Source: Prochloraceae cyanobacterium
Lineage (GTDB): Bacteria; Cyanobacteriota; Cyanobacteriia; Cyanobacteriales; JASJDA01
Length of the DNA stretch: 53,716 bases
Direction: 5' to 3'
Assembly (NCBI GenBank): GCA_030065755.1
Contig: JASJDA010000011.1
Coordinates: 1 to 53,716, forward strand
This document shows positions 1 to 9,943 of the stretch, one piece after another (position 1 is the first letter of the stretch; each line of letters begins with the position of its first letter). Under the pieces are notes generated by a model. It worked only from the letters and a program-made list of their open reading frames with translations, was not told the DNA's origin and ran no database searches. A program made the translations under genes and the position numbers.

Positions 1-27
1 TAAAAATATTGTTAAGTTATCCCTAAC

Positions 28-2787
28 TTGACTCAATCTACTGAAAAACTAAGACTAGAAAGTCTACCCCGTTCCTCAATGACTATTCAGGCATATCGAA
101 CGCAACCTTACGAAACGACCCACGAGAACCGTATATTTGATGCGTTGCTGAGGGAACTAGAGATAGTCTGGGGTGATGAGGAAGATCTCGTGATTCTGCT
201 GGGAAATTTTTACTGTAACAATTGCGAGATCGATGCAGCTATTCTCAAAAGAAGCAGCATTACTGTCATTGATTTCAAAGATTATGGGGGAAAGATAAGT
301 TTTTCAGAAAATGGTAGCTGGTTTGCGGATAAAGTAGAAGTTAAGGGTGGTAGCAAACCAAACCCATTTATTCAGATCAAAGAGAATAAGTTTGCATTAC
401 TTAACAGTTTAAAAGCAATTGATTTACCATCAGGTAGACAACCAGATTTAGGACATATATCTGGGTTAGCACTCTTTCACAAACCGATCGTCTTTGAGGA
501 CAGCCAATTACCACCTAAAATTGAAAGTTGGTTTCACGTGGTTGATTTTGACCGTGCAGTAGAGCGATTATCACAAATTACTAGCCGCAAAATTAACCTT
601 TCTAATCGAGATCTAAAATTCATTGCGAGCAATTTTTCTATTCCTGAATATACACCAGTAGGTTCGAGAATTAAAATTAATCTGGAAACAGAAAAAAATA
701 CAAATCAACTGGAATTACCCGAATCTCTACAGTCGGTAATGTCTGAGATTAGTGATTTTTTGAACTCTTCAGAGCAAATTTTAATTGTTACAGGAGCGAT
801 CGGAACTGGGTTAAAACAATTGCTCAAAGCTATTAGCAATTTTGCTTTAGCACGCGATCGAAATTCCTCTATTTTAGTCCCGAGCAGCCCCATAGCTTCA
901 CAATATGAAATAGAAGCAAAGAGTATTTATGCTTCTATTTACTCAGCTAATCCGACAATTGAACCCGAAACAGATGAAACAGGACATAATAGAGGGTTAA
1001 TTTGTTTTGATTTAATTCAAAATAATGACAGTCAACAACATATTTATGTTGTTGGTGAAGCTCATTTAGTTTCAACTTCATTTTTTCAAAGAGATATTAA
1101 ACGCTACGGTAGTGGAAAATTACTAACGGATTTACTCAAGTTTATTAATTTTCGAGAATCACAACAGCAAATTATTTTTCTCGGCGATCTATTTCAAATG
1201 ACACGGGATAAACCAGAACAATCAGCAATATTCGCCGAGCATTTACAGGCTATTACTGGATTGAAGGTGAAAAAAATTTCGATTGACTATATTTTTCCTG
1301 GAAAAGAAAAAGATTTATTTGTTAGCAATTCTCTAGAAATAGCAAAGTCTATAAGTAAAAAAGAATTCGATCGACTCTATATCACTACCGACGGCTTGCG
1401 ATGTATAGAAGCACCAACTGAAAAATCGGAAAAACATCAGTTGCTAAGGAAGGAATTTACTGAAGCCCCAACATCCACAAAGTTTGTAGCTTATAACCAC
1501 GAGGCAGTTAATAGGATTAATAATTGGATTAGACAAAGGGTTTTTGGACGTGGTGAAAAGATTAGCGCAGGTGATATTGTCGAGATTCATAACAGCTTTT
1601 CTGTGAAGAATAAAGATGAATTGGAGCCTTCAATTTATGTTTCTCGTGGCTCGTTTGCCGAAATTGTAGCAGTCAACGATAATATTAAACCTCTGGTACA
1701 ACCTCTTAATGGTCGAAATCGACCTATTATTGTCCCCTTTTTAGATATTCGAGCGCGATTGCTTGAGAATAATCAAGAAATTGAGTTTCTTTGCTTGAAA
1801 AAGTTTCTTTATGAGGAAAAACCCGAAGTCGATCGCGATACTCTTTTAGCACTTTATGTCTCGGCAAAAGCAAGATTTCGCCAAAAATATCACAAGAAGC
1901 ACGACGTGAAAAATATAGAGCAATTTGATAATTCTAATTCCCCACAACTGGCTCAATTTCTGCAAAAAGATCCTTACTTCAATGCAGTCCGCCTTAGATT
2001 CGGTTATGCGCTAACCCTTCATCGCGCTCAAGGAAGGCAATTCAGCACTGTAATTGCCACTATGGATACAGGTGAGGGACAGACCAATGAAACTTATTTT
2101 CGCTGGGTTTATACCTTGTTTGCGGTAGTTCGCGATCGACTTATTCTCTCAAAGATCCCCTCAATTACGCCTTTTTACAAAACAATTTGGGACGATAGCA
2201 AAGGTAAACTCGATTCTATTGTTCCTCGCGATCTTATTGCGTTCGATCGCGATGCTGAAGCAGGTATAACAGATATTCCAGAGTTTTCCATATCGGAGAA
2301 AGCCTTGAGAAACCTTTATTGGCATATCCTAGATAAGCTTAAGCCCCAGGGAATTAATGTCAAGTCATATAAGCATCACACTTATCAGGAAATTTATGGT
2401 TTTGAGAGAGAAGACGATCGATCTTCGTGTTACCTACGCTTGTATTACAATGGCAAATTTAAGGTGACGCGGATTGAAACAGTGGAGTCCGATCCAAGTG
2501 AGTTCGCTAACCAAGTGCGTGACGCGATCGTCTCCAACCTGCGTCTGGAAACTAAACCCCAGAAGAAGATATATAACTTCATCAAGGGAAAGCTAGACCC
2601 ACATAAAATATCGATCCTGGCAGTCGAACACCACAATTTTCAAGAAGTTTACTACCTAAAGTCTGAGAAAGGTGAGATAAAACTACAGATATTTTACGAC
2701 AAGGGCGATCGTATTACACAGATTGCTCCACTTGCTTACTCGACACTAGAGATTGTCGAAGAAGTTCGTCTAGCAATGGAGTTGTAA
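28..2787 (+). CDS. NERD-domain / superfamily-1 helicase-like protein
   Basis: This 919-residue protein probably acts on DNA or RNA. Residues ~20-130 resemble a NERD (nuclease-related) domain, with EIDAAIL and VIDFKDYGG where the family has its acidic and ExK-type catalytic strands. A helicase-like region follows. Its P-loop is altered (GAIGTGLKQ at 256-264, lacking a clean GK[ST]) and Walker B reads GEAH at 343-346 instead of DEAH. The UvrD-type C-terminal motif LHRAQGRQF near 664-672 is well kept. The last ~160 residues are two copies of a small domain, each with HHx[YF]QE[IV]Y (H783-H784 and H868-H869). An in-frame stop at 13-15 shows the gene starts in the window. The TTG at 28 is the longest start; the ATG at 79 is a plausible alternative, and neither has a clear ribosome binding site. 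The next gene starts 2 nt after the stop. Domain calls are by eye and the function is inferred. Confidence 0.75.
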   Translation: MTQSTEKLRLESLPRSSMTIQAYRTQPYETTHENRIFDALLRELEIVWGDEEDLVILLGNFYCNNCEIDAAILKRSSITVIDFKDYGGKISFSENGSWFADKVEVKGGSKPNPFIQIKENKFALLNSLKAIDLPSGRQPDLGHISGLALFHKPIVFEDSQLPPKIESWFHVVDFDRAVERLSQITSRKINLSNRDLKFIASNFSIPEYTPVGSRIKINLETEKNTNQLELPESLQSVMSEISDFLNSSEQILIVTGAIGTGLKQLLKAISNFALARDRNSSILVPSSPIASQYEIEAKSIYASIYSANPTIEPETDETGHNRGLICFDLIQNNDSQQHIYVVGEAHLVSTSFFQRDIKRYGSGKLLTDLLKFINFRESQQQIIFLGDLFQMTRDKPEQSAIFAEHLQAITGLKVKKISIDYIFPGKEKDLFVSNSLEIAKSISKKEFDRLYITTDGLRCIEAPTEKSEKHQLLRKEFTEAPTSTKFVAYNHEAVNRINNWIRQRVFGRGEKISAGDIVEIHNSFSVKNKDELEPSIYVSRGSFAEIVAVNDNIKPLVQPLNGRNRPIIVPFLDIRARLLENNQEIEFLCLKKFLYEEKPEVDRDTLLALYVSAKARFRQKYHKKHDVKNIEQFDNSNSPQLAQFLQKDPYFNAVRLRFGYALTLHRAQGRQFSTVIATMDTGEGQTNETYFRWVYTLFAVVRDRLILSKIPSITPFYKTIWDDSKGKLDSIVPRDLIAFDRDAEAGITDIPEFSISEKALRNLYWHILDKLKPQGINVKSYKHHTYQEIYGFEREDDRSSCYLRLYYNGKFKVTRIETVESDPSEFANQVRDAIVSNLRLETKPQKKIYNFIKGKLDPHKISILAVEHHNFQEVYYLKSEKGEIKLQIFYDKGDRITQIAPLAYSTLEIVEEVRLAMEL

Positions 2788-2789
2788 AA

Positions 2790-4445
2790 ATGTATCCAAG
2801 TCAAGAAATTACTGCATTGAGAAAAGCAGGACGTTTGGATCAAGCTTATTCGAGAGGATACGAACTAATGAAGACAAATCCAGACGATCGCTTCCTTGCT
2901 ACCAGTTTTGGGTGGGTTCTTTACGAAAAAGTCAAGAAAATAGTCGATGAAGCTAAACAATCTCAATCCCCAGAGGTAGATAAACTTATCGAGCGACTCA
3001 GAAATATACTCAGAGAGTATGCTCGTCTTCGTCTTTCTCGAACCGAAAATGTACTTTTTAGTCTTCTCTTATCTCAAACTCTTCGATTTCCAAAACCGCT
3101 TAAATTCCTACCCAAGTTTATCAAATGGGCAGGTATAGATAGCTTCAGATCGGAAGACTTTCAGGTAAATACTAGTAATGAAGGTAAAGTTTTTGAATCC
3201 CTAGTTGAGAAGGTCGCTAGAGAGGTTGGAAAAGTTGTTCGAGATCTGAAAGTGGAAGATTGTTCTAATTCACGAGAATTACAAGAGTTACAAGAGTTTG
3301 CCGTTGAGCTTATAGATACAGCACTTAGGCAAGCACAGGTTCAAAACCCTCAATGGTTGCACTATAGCAAAGCTTTGTTGCTCGGTCAATTAGGGCGCTT
3401 AGAAGAGGCTCAAAAACTTCTCGTCTCCGTCGTCCAGCAGAAACGTAATGATTTCTGGGCTTGGCACGCTCTTGCTAAAGTTGTGGAAGAATCCGATCGA
3501 GTACTTGCCTTGGCGCTTTGTGCAAAAGCTTGCTTAACTTGCAAGGATCCGAAATTTGGCGTCGGAACTTTTGAATATCTCAGCAAACTAGCAGGTAGAC
3601 ATGGTAAAATGTCACTTGCTAAATGGTCGGCAGATCGTGCTTTTGAGATTCGCAATAACAATCAATGGAAAATCCCACCATCCCTTAGTAATCTCCTAAA
3701 CGCTGATTGGTACTCTCATACAGAAAATCTTGCTAATGCAAACGAAGTATTAACCCAGATAGCAGCTGATGCAGAAAAGGTAATTTGGATAAATTTTCCT
3801 CGCTATGATGCTAACTACCTAGGTACCTTTACAAGCAAAAGTGGAAAGTTAATGGTTAAGTTTGGGTTATTCTCTGGGGGATCTTCTCAAGAATTAGCTA
3901 GTTCAGCATTAGGACTATTGAATAACCTAAATCTCGTACTTGGCGATCCAGTTAAAGCGATCGTTGATGAGAGTGGCGATCGTCAAAAAGTTGTTGTGGT
4001 TGAGAAGCGCGAGTCAGGAAAGCCTTTCGATCGACTTGAATCCATATATGGGATAGTCGATCGCCATTGTGACAACAAAGCTTTCATTTACTTCAATCCT
4101 TATCAGCACTGTACACTTCCATATACTGAGTTCCCTACGATCGCTAATTTAACCCCTGGTAGTGCGATCGAAGTTATTTGTGCGAGAAATCGCGATCGAA
4201 TCAATGCCTATCGATTTTCTCCCTCCACTTTTATCGAAAATGAAAATATATCTTTACGAGTTGGTTTTGTGCGCTTACATCAAAAAGGATTTGGTTTTGT
4301 AGAAGATGTTTTTGTTCCACCTGAATTAGCAAGTCAGCTGGAGAATGGTCAACAAGTGAATCTTATTATTGTCAAGAAACTCGACAAAAAGAAAAACCAA
4401 CTCGGTTGGAGTGCGATCGCCATACTCAATCAGATCTTGCCTTAA
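2790..4445 (+). CDS. TPR-like protein with C-terminal OB-fold/cold-shock-like domains
   Basis: This 551-residue protein is the partner of the upstream NERD-helicase gene. The start lies 2 nt after that gene's stop and the GGAG-like ribosome binding site is inside its last codons, so the two are very probably co-transcribed. Residues 1-300 are helical and TPR-like (for example KALLLGQLGRLEEAQKLL). The C-terminal third looks like tandem OB folds. One begins near 419 with YGIVDRHCDNKAFIYF. Another near 490-551 contains GFVRLHQKGFGFVEDVFV, which resembles the RNP1 region of cold-shock domains. Residues ~330-410 may be a third degenerate copy. From memory, TPR proteins with S1/cold-shock-like domains occur in proposed prokaryotic conflict systems; I could not check this. 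A role as the nucleic-acid sensor or adaptor for the helicase is inference. Many GATCG sites suggest long residence in the genome. Confidence 0.7.
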   Translation: MYPSQEITALRKAGRLDQAYSRGYELMKTNPDDRFLATSFGWVLYEKVKKIVDEAKQSQSPEVDKLIERLRNILREYARLRLSRTENVLFSLLLSQTLRFPKPLKFLPKFIKWAGIDSFRSEDFQVNTSNEGKVFESLVEKVAREVGKVVRDLKVEDCSNSRELQELQEFAVELIDTALRQAQVQNPQWLHYSKALLLGQLGRLEEAQKLLVSVVQQKRNDFWAWHALAKVVEESDRVLALALCAKACLTCKDPKFGVGTFEYLSKLAGRHGKMSLAKWSADRAFEIRNNNQWKIPPSLSNLLNADWYSHTENLANANEVLTQIAADAEKVIWINFPRYDANYLGTFTSKSGKLMVKFGLFSGGSSQELASSALGLLNNLNLVLGDPVKAIVDESGDRQKVVVVEKRESGKPFDRLESIYGIVDRHCDNKAFIYFNPYQHCTLPYTEFPTIANLTPGSAIEVICARNRDRINAYRFSPSTFIENENISLRVGFVRLHQKGFGFVEDVFVPPELASQLENGQQVNLIIVKKLDKKKNQLGWSAIAILNQILP

Positions 4446-4481
4446 CTTTTTCTCTCTGTGCCAAAGAGGTTAAATTTACGT

Positions 4482-5135
4482 TTATAACTTTGCTACTTTC
4501 AAACCAACGATATCCTCAAATGCAGCAACAGTTGCACACATAGTAAAAGGAATAGTAATCACAAGACCTATAAGCAAAGCTAACGCACCAGCTATGTTTA
4601 TTAAGCCTAATAAAAAAGCGAAACCGAAAAAAGAAAACCACTTTTTACTTACTACCTTGCGGCTAGCTTCTAAAGCTGACCAAAAATTTAAACGGTTTTC
4701 GACTACAAAAAGAAGTGCAAAAAAATAACAAATAGCCAAATAAATACCAGGAATAATTAAAAATAATAAACCGAGACCAATTAATAATCCACCAACTAGG
4801 CTGACTAGAAAAATGGTAAAAATTATTTTAAACCCATCAAAGAAATTGCCAAAACTTTTAGATTGATTTTTGGCAATTCTCAAAGCCACAATATAGTAAC
4901 CTGCTGTTAAACCAAAAGAAAGGAGCAAGTAGAGAATTCCTCCTTGTCCGTCTTCGTTTGTTCCTAGGGGAAAAGGAAGCCTAGATAAAACACTTGAGAT
5001 TATCAGATTATCGAGTATTAAAAACCCTATAAATCCCCACATATACTGGCGGAAAATATTCCAACCTCGATCGAAATAACTATCCATCTTAAAAGTGTAG
5101 TCTCGATCGCCAAAATTGGGTTTAACCTCGTTCAT
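4482..5135 (-). CDS. Multi-pass membrane protein, GPDP-membrane-domain/DUF975-like
   Basis: A 217-residue integral membrane protein with about five or six hydrophobic segments. The polar start has FDRGWNIFRQYMWGF. A later cytoplasmic segment, LNFWSALEASRKVVSKKWF, is typical of the membrane domain found with glycerophosphodiesterases and in DUF975/YciC-like proteins, where a 'FW.AL..SRK.V...W' element precedes the last helices. No catalytic domain is attached. The family is poorly characterised and no substrate can be named. It lies 119 nt upstream of the mfd stop region on the same strand, with no clear operon partner. Confidence 0.65.
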   Translation of the reverse strand: MNEVKPNFGDRDYTFKMDSYFDRGWNIFRQYMWGFIGFLILDNLIISSVLSRLPFPLGTNEDGQGGILYLLLSFGLTAGYYIVALRIAKNQSKSFGNFFDGFKIIFTIFLVSLVGGLLIGLGLLFLIIPGIYLAICYFFALLFVVENRLNFWSALEASRKVVSKKWFSFFGFAFLLGLINIAGALALLIGLVITIPFTMCATVAAFEDIVGLKVAKL

Positions 5136-5254
5136 TAGTTCTTGTTTGCCAATTGCTCTACTTTCTCAAGATACAATAAAGAAAAATTTCAAATACTTAA
5201 TACTAAAAAATATTAAGAAGGCTTTCTAGAATCTCAACTAACCCTAAAAATACT

Positions 5255-8200
5255 TCATCCAGCCTCAACTTCTCCTAAAGCATCCTGCATCTTACTCAAC
5301 CAATCAATTAAATTCTCTAACTGCTGCTGGGGCTTCACTATCCCCAAACCCCTCACGGTAACTTTTTTCTTACCATAAACGAAGCGCGATCGCAAGTGAA
5401 CGGGCAGCTTCTCCTGCAACAGCTTCCAAGCGGGTTCTTCCATGGGTGTTTCTAAAATAACGTGCTGTTTTCCTTCGGGTTTGATGCGAGAAAAACCGAG
5501 GGGTTTGGCAATTTGTTTGAGTTCTACTACCCTAAGTAATTGTTCTACGGGGGAGGGTAAAGATCCGTAGCGATCGCTCCAATCTGCTGCTATTTGTGCT
5601 AGTTCTGTTCTAGAATTAGCCGCAGCTATTACCCGATAAGCGTCCATTTTCTGTTCTACATCGGTAATATAATCGGCAGGAATAAACGCAGTTAATTTCA
5701 AATCTACTTGAGTCTCACTTACCTGGGGAATTTCTTGTCCTTGTATTTCCCTAATTGCTTCTTGCAACATTTCCATATACAATTCAAAGCCGATCGCCTC
5801 CATTTGTCCGGACTGTTCTGCACCTAAAAGACTCCCAACCCCTCTAATTTCCATATCGCGGGTGGCTAACTGATACCCCGAACCGAGTTGGGTAAACTCT
5901 TGTAAGGCGCGCAAGCGCTTTCTAGCGGCTTCTGAGAGGCTGTCTTTATTGGGATACAATAACCAAGCGTGGGCTTGAATTCCCGATCGCCCGACTCTAC
6001 CTCGTAACTGATACAGTTGGGACAAACCGAATTTTTGCGAGTCTTCGACGATAATCGTATTAACTCTGGGAATATCTAAACCAGATTCAATAATAGTGGT
6101 ACAAACTAGAATATCTGCTTCCCCGTTGTTAAAAGTAAGCATCGTTGATTCTAATTCTGCTTCTACCATTTGACCGTGGGCGATCGCAATTCTCGTCCCA
6201 GGAATCATTTCTCGCAAAAATCCAGCAATTTCTTCTATTCCTTCTACTCGCGGTACTACGTAAAATATTTGTCCCCCCCGATCGAGTTCGTTGCGAATAG
6301 CGGTTCTAATTACTTCTGGGTTGTAGGGGGATAAATGGGTTTTAATGGGACGACGGGAGGGAGGTGGAGTAGTAATTAAACTCATTTCCCTAATTCCCGA
6401 TAGGGACATATATAGGGTGCGAGGGATAGGTGTAGCGGTAAGAGTGAGAACGTCTACCTGGGTTTTCATCGACTTAATTTTTTCTTTCTGATTTACCCCA
6501 AAGCGCTGTTCTTCGTCTACTACTAGCAACCCCAGATTTCTAAATTTAACTGTTTTACCAAGTAGTTGATGAGTACCGACGACTACATCCAGTTCTCCTG
6601 TAATTAATCTTTGAAGTATTTCTTTGCGTTCCGACGCACTGCGAAAGCGGTTTAGCAGACCGATATTAATAGGATAGGGAGCAAATCTTTCTTTAATGGT
6701 GTGGTAGTGTTGTTGGGTAAGGATAGTAGTTGGAGCGAGGAAAGCGACCTGTTTGTTCCCAGTAGTAACCGCTTTAAAGATAGCGCGAATGGCTACTTCT
6801 GTTTTTCCGAAACCCACGTCCCCACAAACGAGGCGATCCATGGGGCGATCGCTTTCTAAGTCTATTTTTACATCTTGAGTTGCTTTGAGTTGGTCTGGCG
6901 TTGGTTGATAAGGGAAGGAATCTTCTAATTCTTTTTGCCAAGGTGTATCTTGAGGATAGGCATAACCAGAACGTTGCGATCGCTCGGCGTATAATTTCAG
7001 CAAGTCTACTGCTAATTTTTTGATTGCTTTGCGAATTCGATTTTTCTTCTTTGCCCAGCCTTTCCCAGACATTTTATCTAATTCTGGAGGGCGAGTCCCC
7101 GTATGGCGATACCTAGATAAAACATCTAAATTATCAGCAGGAACTTTGAGTAACCCGTCGGCATATTTAATACTTAAATACTCTCGATTTAATAAAATTT
7201 CTAGTTGTAAAAATTTCCCTACGCCGTGATTTTTATGCACTACATAATCTCCAGGGCGTAATTTATTAACATCTACTTGTTTGGAAGTAGCGCGCCGACG
7301 CTTGCGAATATAACCCAGATTGGCTAAAGTATGCTGTCCGAAAAACTCCCTATCTGTAACGACAACTATTCTATATGTCGGTAAAATAAAGCCTTCTAAT
7401 TCTGCCAGTCCTGAATATTTTAACCCGACAGCAGTTCTTTGGTTTTGTATTTTTTCAATAGCTGGATAATCGCGAGGATTGGGAACAAATTGGGCTGGAC
7501 AATCGTGTTCTTGTAATAAAGAAACCGAGCGAGAAGGTTGAGCAGAAATTAGCCAAGTGGAATAATTATTTAAAGCGATCCCACTATAGACTTCTCGTTT
7601 TCCTCTAATAATTTCTGCTAATTTAGCAAACTGATGGGGAGTCGTAGGAATAGGACGACTAGAAAGATCGAGGGCATCTTTATCATTTTCTTCTGCTATT
7701 TCTGACAAATAAACAATAGGAAATACTTCTGCTATTGTCAAAGCTTCCTGAAAATAGCGATGAATTTTAGGTAACTTTTTCTCCCCTTCTAGCCATTTAT
7801 CTTCCGCACGTTCTATCCAGCGATCGCTGTGAGCGCGACACTGTTCTAATTCGTCGATCGCTATTAATGTATTCCCAGGTAAATAGTCTAATAAAGAGTC
7901 AGGTTTTTCAAAAGCAACTCCTAAAAAGCGACGCATTCCTTCAGGTAATTTACCGGCTTCTAAACCCTCTTTTTCTTCCGCAGAAAAATAATTAGCCTCA
8001 ACTTCCTCTACATTAATAATAGAGTTAAGAATAATGCGACCAAAAGAAGTAGGAGTAAGAACTAATTTATCGATTTTATCTAGCGATCGCTGATTAGCAG
8101 GATCGAATTCTCGCAGTTGTTCTAACTCGTCCCCAAACCATTCGAGTCGCACTGGTAATTCCGCAGATACGGGAAAAATATCGACTATATCCCCCCGTCT

Positions 8201-8737
8201 GCTCCACTGTCCTTCTGTTTCTACCAGGGGAACTCTTTCGTAACCCAGTTTAGCTAGTGTCTGGTCTAAGGTTTTAGAATCCTGGGTCATTCCCACACTC
8301 AGGAGGAAACAGTATTCCTCGAAAACTTTTTGAGGAGGAAGATGGGGTTGAAGCGATCGTTCGGTCGCAATTATCGCCCAGGTTCGGGATTTTTCTGTAG
8401 AGTGAATCAAATCTGCTAAAACCTGCATCTGTCCCCAAATCGTCTCTGATTCTGGGTCAAATGGCTCGTAGGGGGACGCTTCCGAGGTCGGGTAGAAGTG
8501 TACCGTATTCCAACCCATCGCTTCTAATTGTGCCGCCCAGCGTCCTGCTTCTTCGAGGGTAGCGCAAACGACAAATAAATTATTTCCTTTTGCTCGTGCT
8601 AAACTCGACGCAACTAAACCTTTAGGTAAACGAGGAATTCCCTCTAAATTGAGAGAGCCTTTTTGCGTCAGTTTTTGCAGAAGTTCAGATGTGAGAGACG
8701 AACGCTCTAGAGTCCGAATAATCGAAGAAAAAGCCAT
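5255..8737 (-). CDS. mfd: Transcription-repair coupling factor Mfd
   Basis: This ATP-dependent DNA translocase removes RNA polymerase stalled at lesions and recruits UvrA for nucleotide excision repair. I take the ATG at 8737 ([13 protein letters not shown], the usual cyanobacterial beginning) over the upstream in-frame TTG at 8785, giving 1160 residues, the normal family length. The UvrB-like N-terminal modules come first. A polymerase-interaction domain follows, with the [14 protein letters not shown] element. The RecG-like motor has Walker [10 protein letters not shown], a DEEQRFG Walker B, TATPIPRT and QLRGRVGR motifs. The TRCF C-terminal domain ends the protein. All key motifs look intact. 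It is divergent from speE across a ~220-nt spacer. Confidence 0.97.
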   Translation of the reverse strand: MAFSSIIRTLERSSLTSELLQKLTQKGSLNLEGIPRLPKGLVASSLARAKGNNLFVVCATLEEAGRWAAQLEAMGWNTVHFYPTSEASPYEPFDPESETIWGQMQVLADLIHSTEKSRTWAIIATERSLQPHLPPQKVFEEYCFLLSVGMTQDSKTLDQTLAKLGYERVPLVETEGQWSRRGDIVDIFPVSAELPVRLEWFGDELEQLREFDPANQRSLDKIDKLVLTPTSFGRIILNSIINVEEVEANYFSAEEKEGLEAGKLPEGMRRFLGVAFEKPDSLLDYLPGNTLIAIDELEQCRAHSDRWIERAEDKWLEGEKKLPKIHRYFQEALTIAEVFPIVYLSEIAEENDKDALDLSSRPIPTTPHQFAKLAEIIRGKREVYSGIALNNYSTWLISAQPSRSVSLLQEHDCPAQFVPNPRDYPAIEKIQNQRTAVGLKYSGLAELEGFILPTYRIVVVTDREFFGQHTLANLGYIRKRRRATSKQVDVNKLRPGDYVVHKNHGVGKFLQLEILLNREYLSIKYADGLLKVPADNLDVLSRYRHTGTRPPELDKMSGKGWAKKKNRIRKAIKKLAVDLLKLYAERSQRSGYAYPQDTPWQKELEDSFPYQPTPDQLKATQDVKIDLESDRPMDRLVCGDVGFGKTEVAIRAIFKAVTTGNKQVAFLAPTTILTQQHYHTIKERFAPYPINIGLLNRFRSASERKEILQRLITGELDVVVGTHQLLGKTVKFRNLGLLVVDEEQRFGVNQKEKIKSMKTQVDVLTLTATPIPRTLYMSLSGIREMSLITTPPPSRRPIKTHLSPYNPEVIRTAIRNELDRGGQIFYVVPRVEGIEEIAGFLREMIPGTRIAIAHGQMVEAELESTMLTFNNGEADILVCTTIIESGLDIPRVNTIIVEDSQKFGLSQLYQLRGRVGRSGIQAHAWLLYPNKDSLSEAARKRLRALQEFTQLGSGYQLATRDMEIRGVGSLLGAEQSGQMEAIGFELYMEMLQEAIREIQGQEIPQVSETQVDLKLTAFIPADYITDVEQKMDAYRVIAAANSRTELAQIAADWSDRYGSLPSPVEQLLRVVELKQIAKPLGFSRIKPEGKQHVILETPMEEPAWKLLQEKLPVHLRSRFVYGKKKVTVRGLGIVKPQQQLENLIDWLSKMQDALGEVEAG

Positions 8738-8959
8738 CTTTAATATTTTTCTCTGGTCGTTAAATTGAGGATGGGCGTTTCCCAAGAGGAAAAAAAGAAA
8801 ACTACGGGACAGCCTTTATTTAAGTTATAACTTAGCTATCCTAGCTTTAAAGATGTGGAAAACAGATAAAAATTGCCCCTTAAATAGTCTCGAAATAAGT
8901 TATGTTAAGATCGAAGATTATGAAATATCCGCACCAATAGAGGAACTAGGAAATATCTA
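8738..8959. promoter_or_regulatory. Divergent mfd/speE promoter region
   Basis: This 222-nt AT-rich spacer lies between the divergent mfd and speE start codons and must hold both promoters. It contains the perfect 12-nt palindrome AAGTTATAACTT near 8821 and GAGGAACTAGGAA just before the speE ATG, a plausible ribosome binding site. I could not assign -35/-10 pairs with confidence. Confidence 0.4.
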
Positions 8960-9907
8960 ATGGCTGGTAGCGAAGTAAAAGCCGATCTGTGGGTAAGTGA
9001 ATATATCACTCCTTGGGATATATACGTACATGGTGTAACTAAAGTACTCGACTATAAAAAAACAGCTTATCAGGAGATGTATATTGTTGAAACAGGAGCC
9101 TACGGTAAAGGTCTAGTCCTTGATGGCAAATGGCAGTCGTGTACTGGGGATGAATTTCTTTACCACGAAGCACTAGTACATCCCGCTGCGATCGCTTACC
9201 AATCTCCCAAAAACGTACTAGTCCTCGGCGGTGGTGAAGGAGCTACTATTCGGGAAGTGCTGCGCTGGAAAACTATAGAAAAAGTAATGATGGTGGATAT
9301 TGACGGCGAAGTAGTAGAATCTTGTCGCCAACACTTGCCAGAAATGCATCAAAATGCTTTTGACGACCCCAGAGTTGAATTAGTAATTGCTGACGCGCTA
9401 CAAGTATTAGATAACACAACTCAACAGTGGGATATTATTATCTCCGATCTATCCGACCCTATTGAAGAAGGTCCCTCATTCCAACTGTTTACTAAAGAGT
9501 ATTTTGAGAAACTAAAGCGAGTTCTCAAACCAGCAGGATATGCGGTCATTCAAGCGGGACCAGTTGCACCCGTTGAAATTATGCTCCACGCTCGTCTGGT
9601 AAATACTCTCAAAAGTGTTTTTGCTAACGTTCGCTCCTACTGTTCCCACACCCCCACCTATGGATCTCCTTGGGGATTTGCTTTGGCTTCTTCTGCAACT
9701 ATTCCCACTCGTCGAGATCCGGCGGCGATCGATCGATTAATCTTAGAAAAAACTACAGGCGGTTTTCGCTTGATAGATGGTATTACTCTACTGGGAATGT
9801 TGCAAACTCCTAAATATATTCGAGAGGCGATCGCTCGACATACCGAAGTTTACACCCTCTCCGAACCGCCCAAATTTTTTGGCAAAGGTATCTCTCACGA
9901 AAACTAA
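8960..9907 (+). CDS. speE: Polyamine aminopropyltransferase (spermidine/thermospermine synthase)
   Basis: Transfers an aminopropyl group from decarboxylated S-adenosylmethionine to a diamine or polyamine, giving spermidine or a related polyamine in the cytosol. The 315-residue protein has the family order: an N-terminal beta domain (QEMYIVETGAYGKGLVLDG), the Rossmann glycine motif VLVLGGGEGAT, the acidic strand MMVDIDGEV, IADAL, and the catalytic gate ISDLSDPIEEGP. The DP-x-EEGP form is seen in the ACL5/thermospermine synthase-like subgroup as well as in bacterial SpeE, so the exact product is uncertain. A hairpin just after the stop may terminate it. Confidence 0.9.
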   Translation: MAGSEVKADLWVSEYITPWDIYVHGVTKVLDYKKTAYQEMYIVETGAYGKGLVLDGKWQSCTGDEFLYHEALVHPAAIAYQSPKNVLVLGGGEGATIREVLRWKTIEKVMMVDIDGEVVESCRQHLPEMHQNAFDDPRVELVIADALQVLDNTTQQWDIIISDLSDPIEEGPSFQLFTKEYFEKLKRVLKPAGYAVIQAGPVAPVEIMLHARLVNTLKSVFANVRSYCSHTPTYGSPWGFALASSATIPTRRDPAAIDRLILEKTTGGFRLIDGITLLGMLQTPKYIREAIARHTEVYTLSEPPKFFGKGISHEN

Positions 9908-9913
9908 TATCCA

Positions 9914-9943
9914 TAAGTGTACTTCTGTGGTACGCTTATTTTA
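9914..9943 (+). terminator. Candidate terminator of speE
   Basis: Inverted repeat TAAGTGTAC (9914-9922) / GTACGCTTA (9930-9938), pairing with one G-U and a 7-nt loop, overlaps a short T run (TTTT) starting 7 nt after the speE stop. The stem is short, so termination is only likely. Confidence 0.45.

Noticed and set aside
8738-8785. TTG start at 8785 extending Mfd by 16 residues
   Set aside because: The added residues are not family-like, and [10 protein letters not shown] at 8737 is the typical cyanobacterial start.
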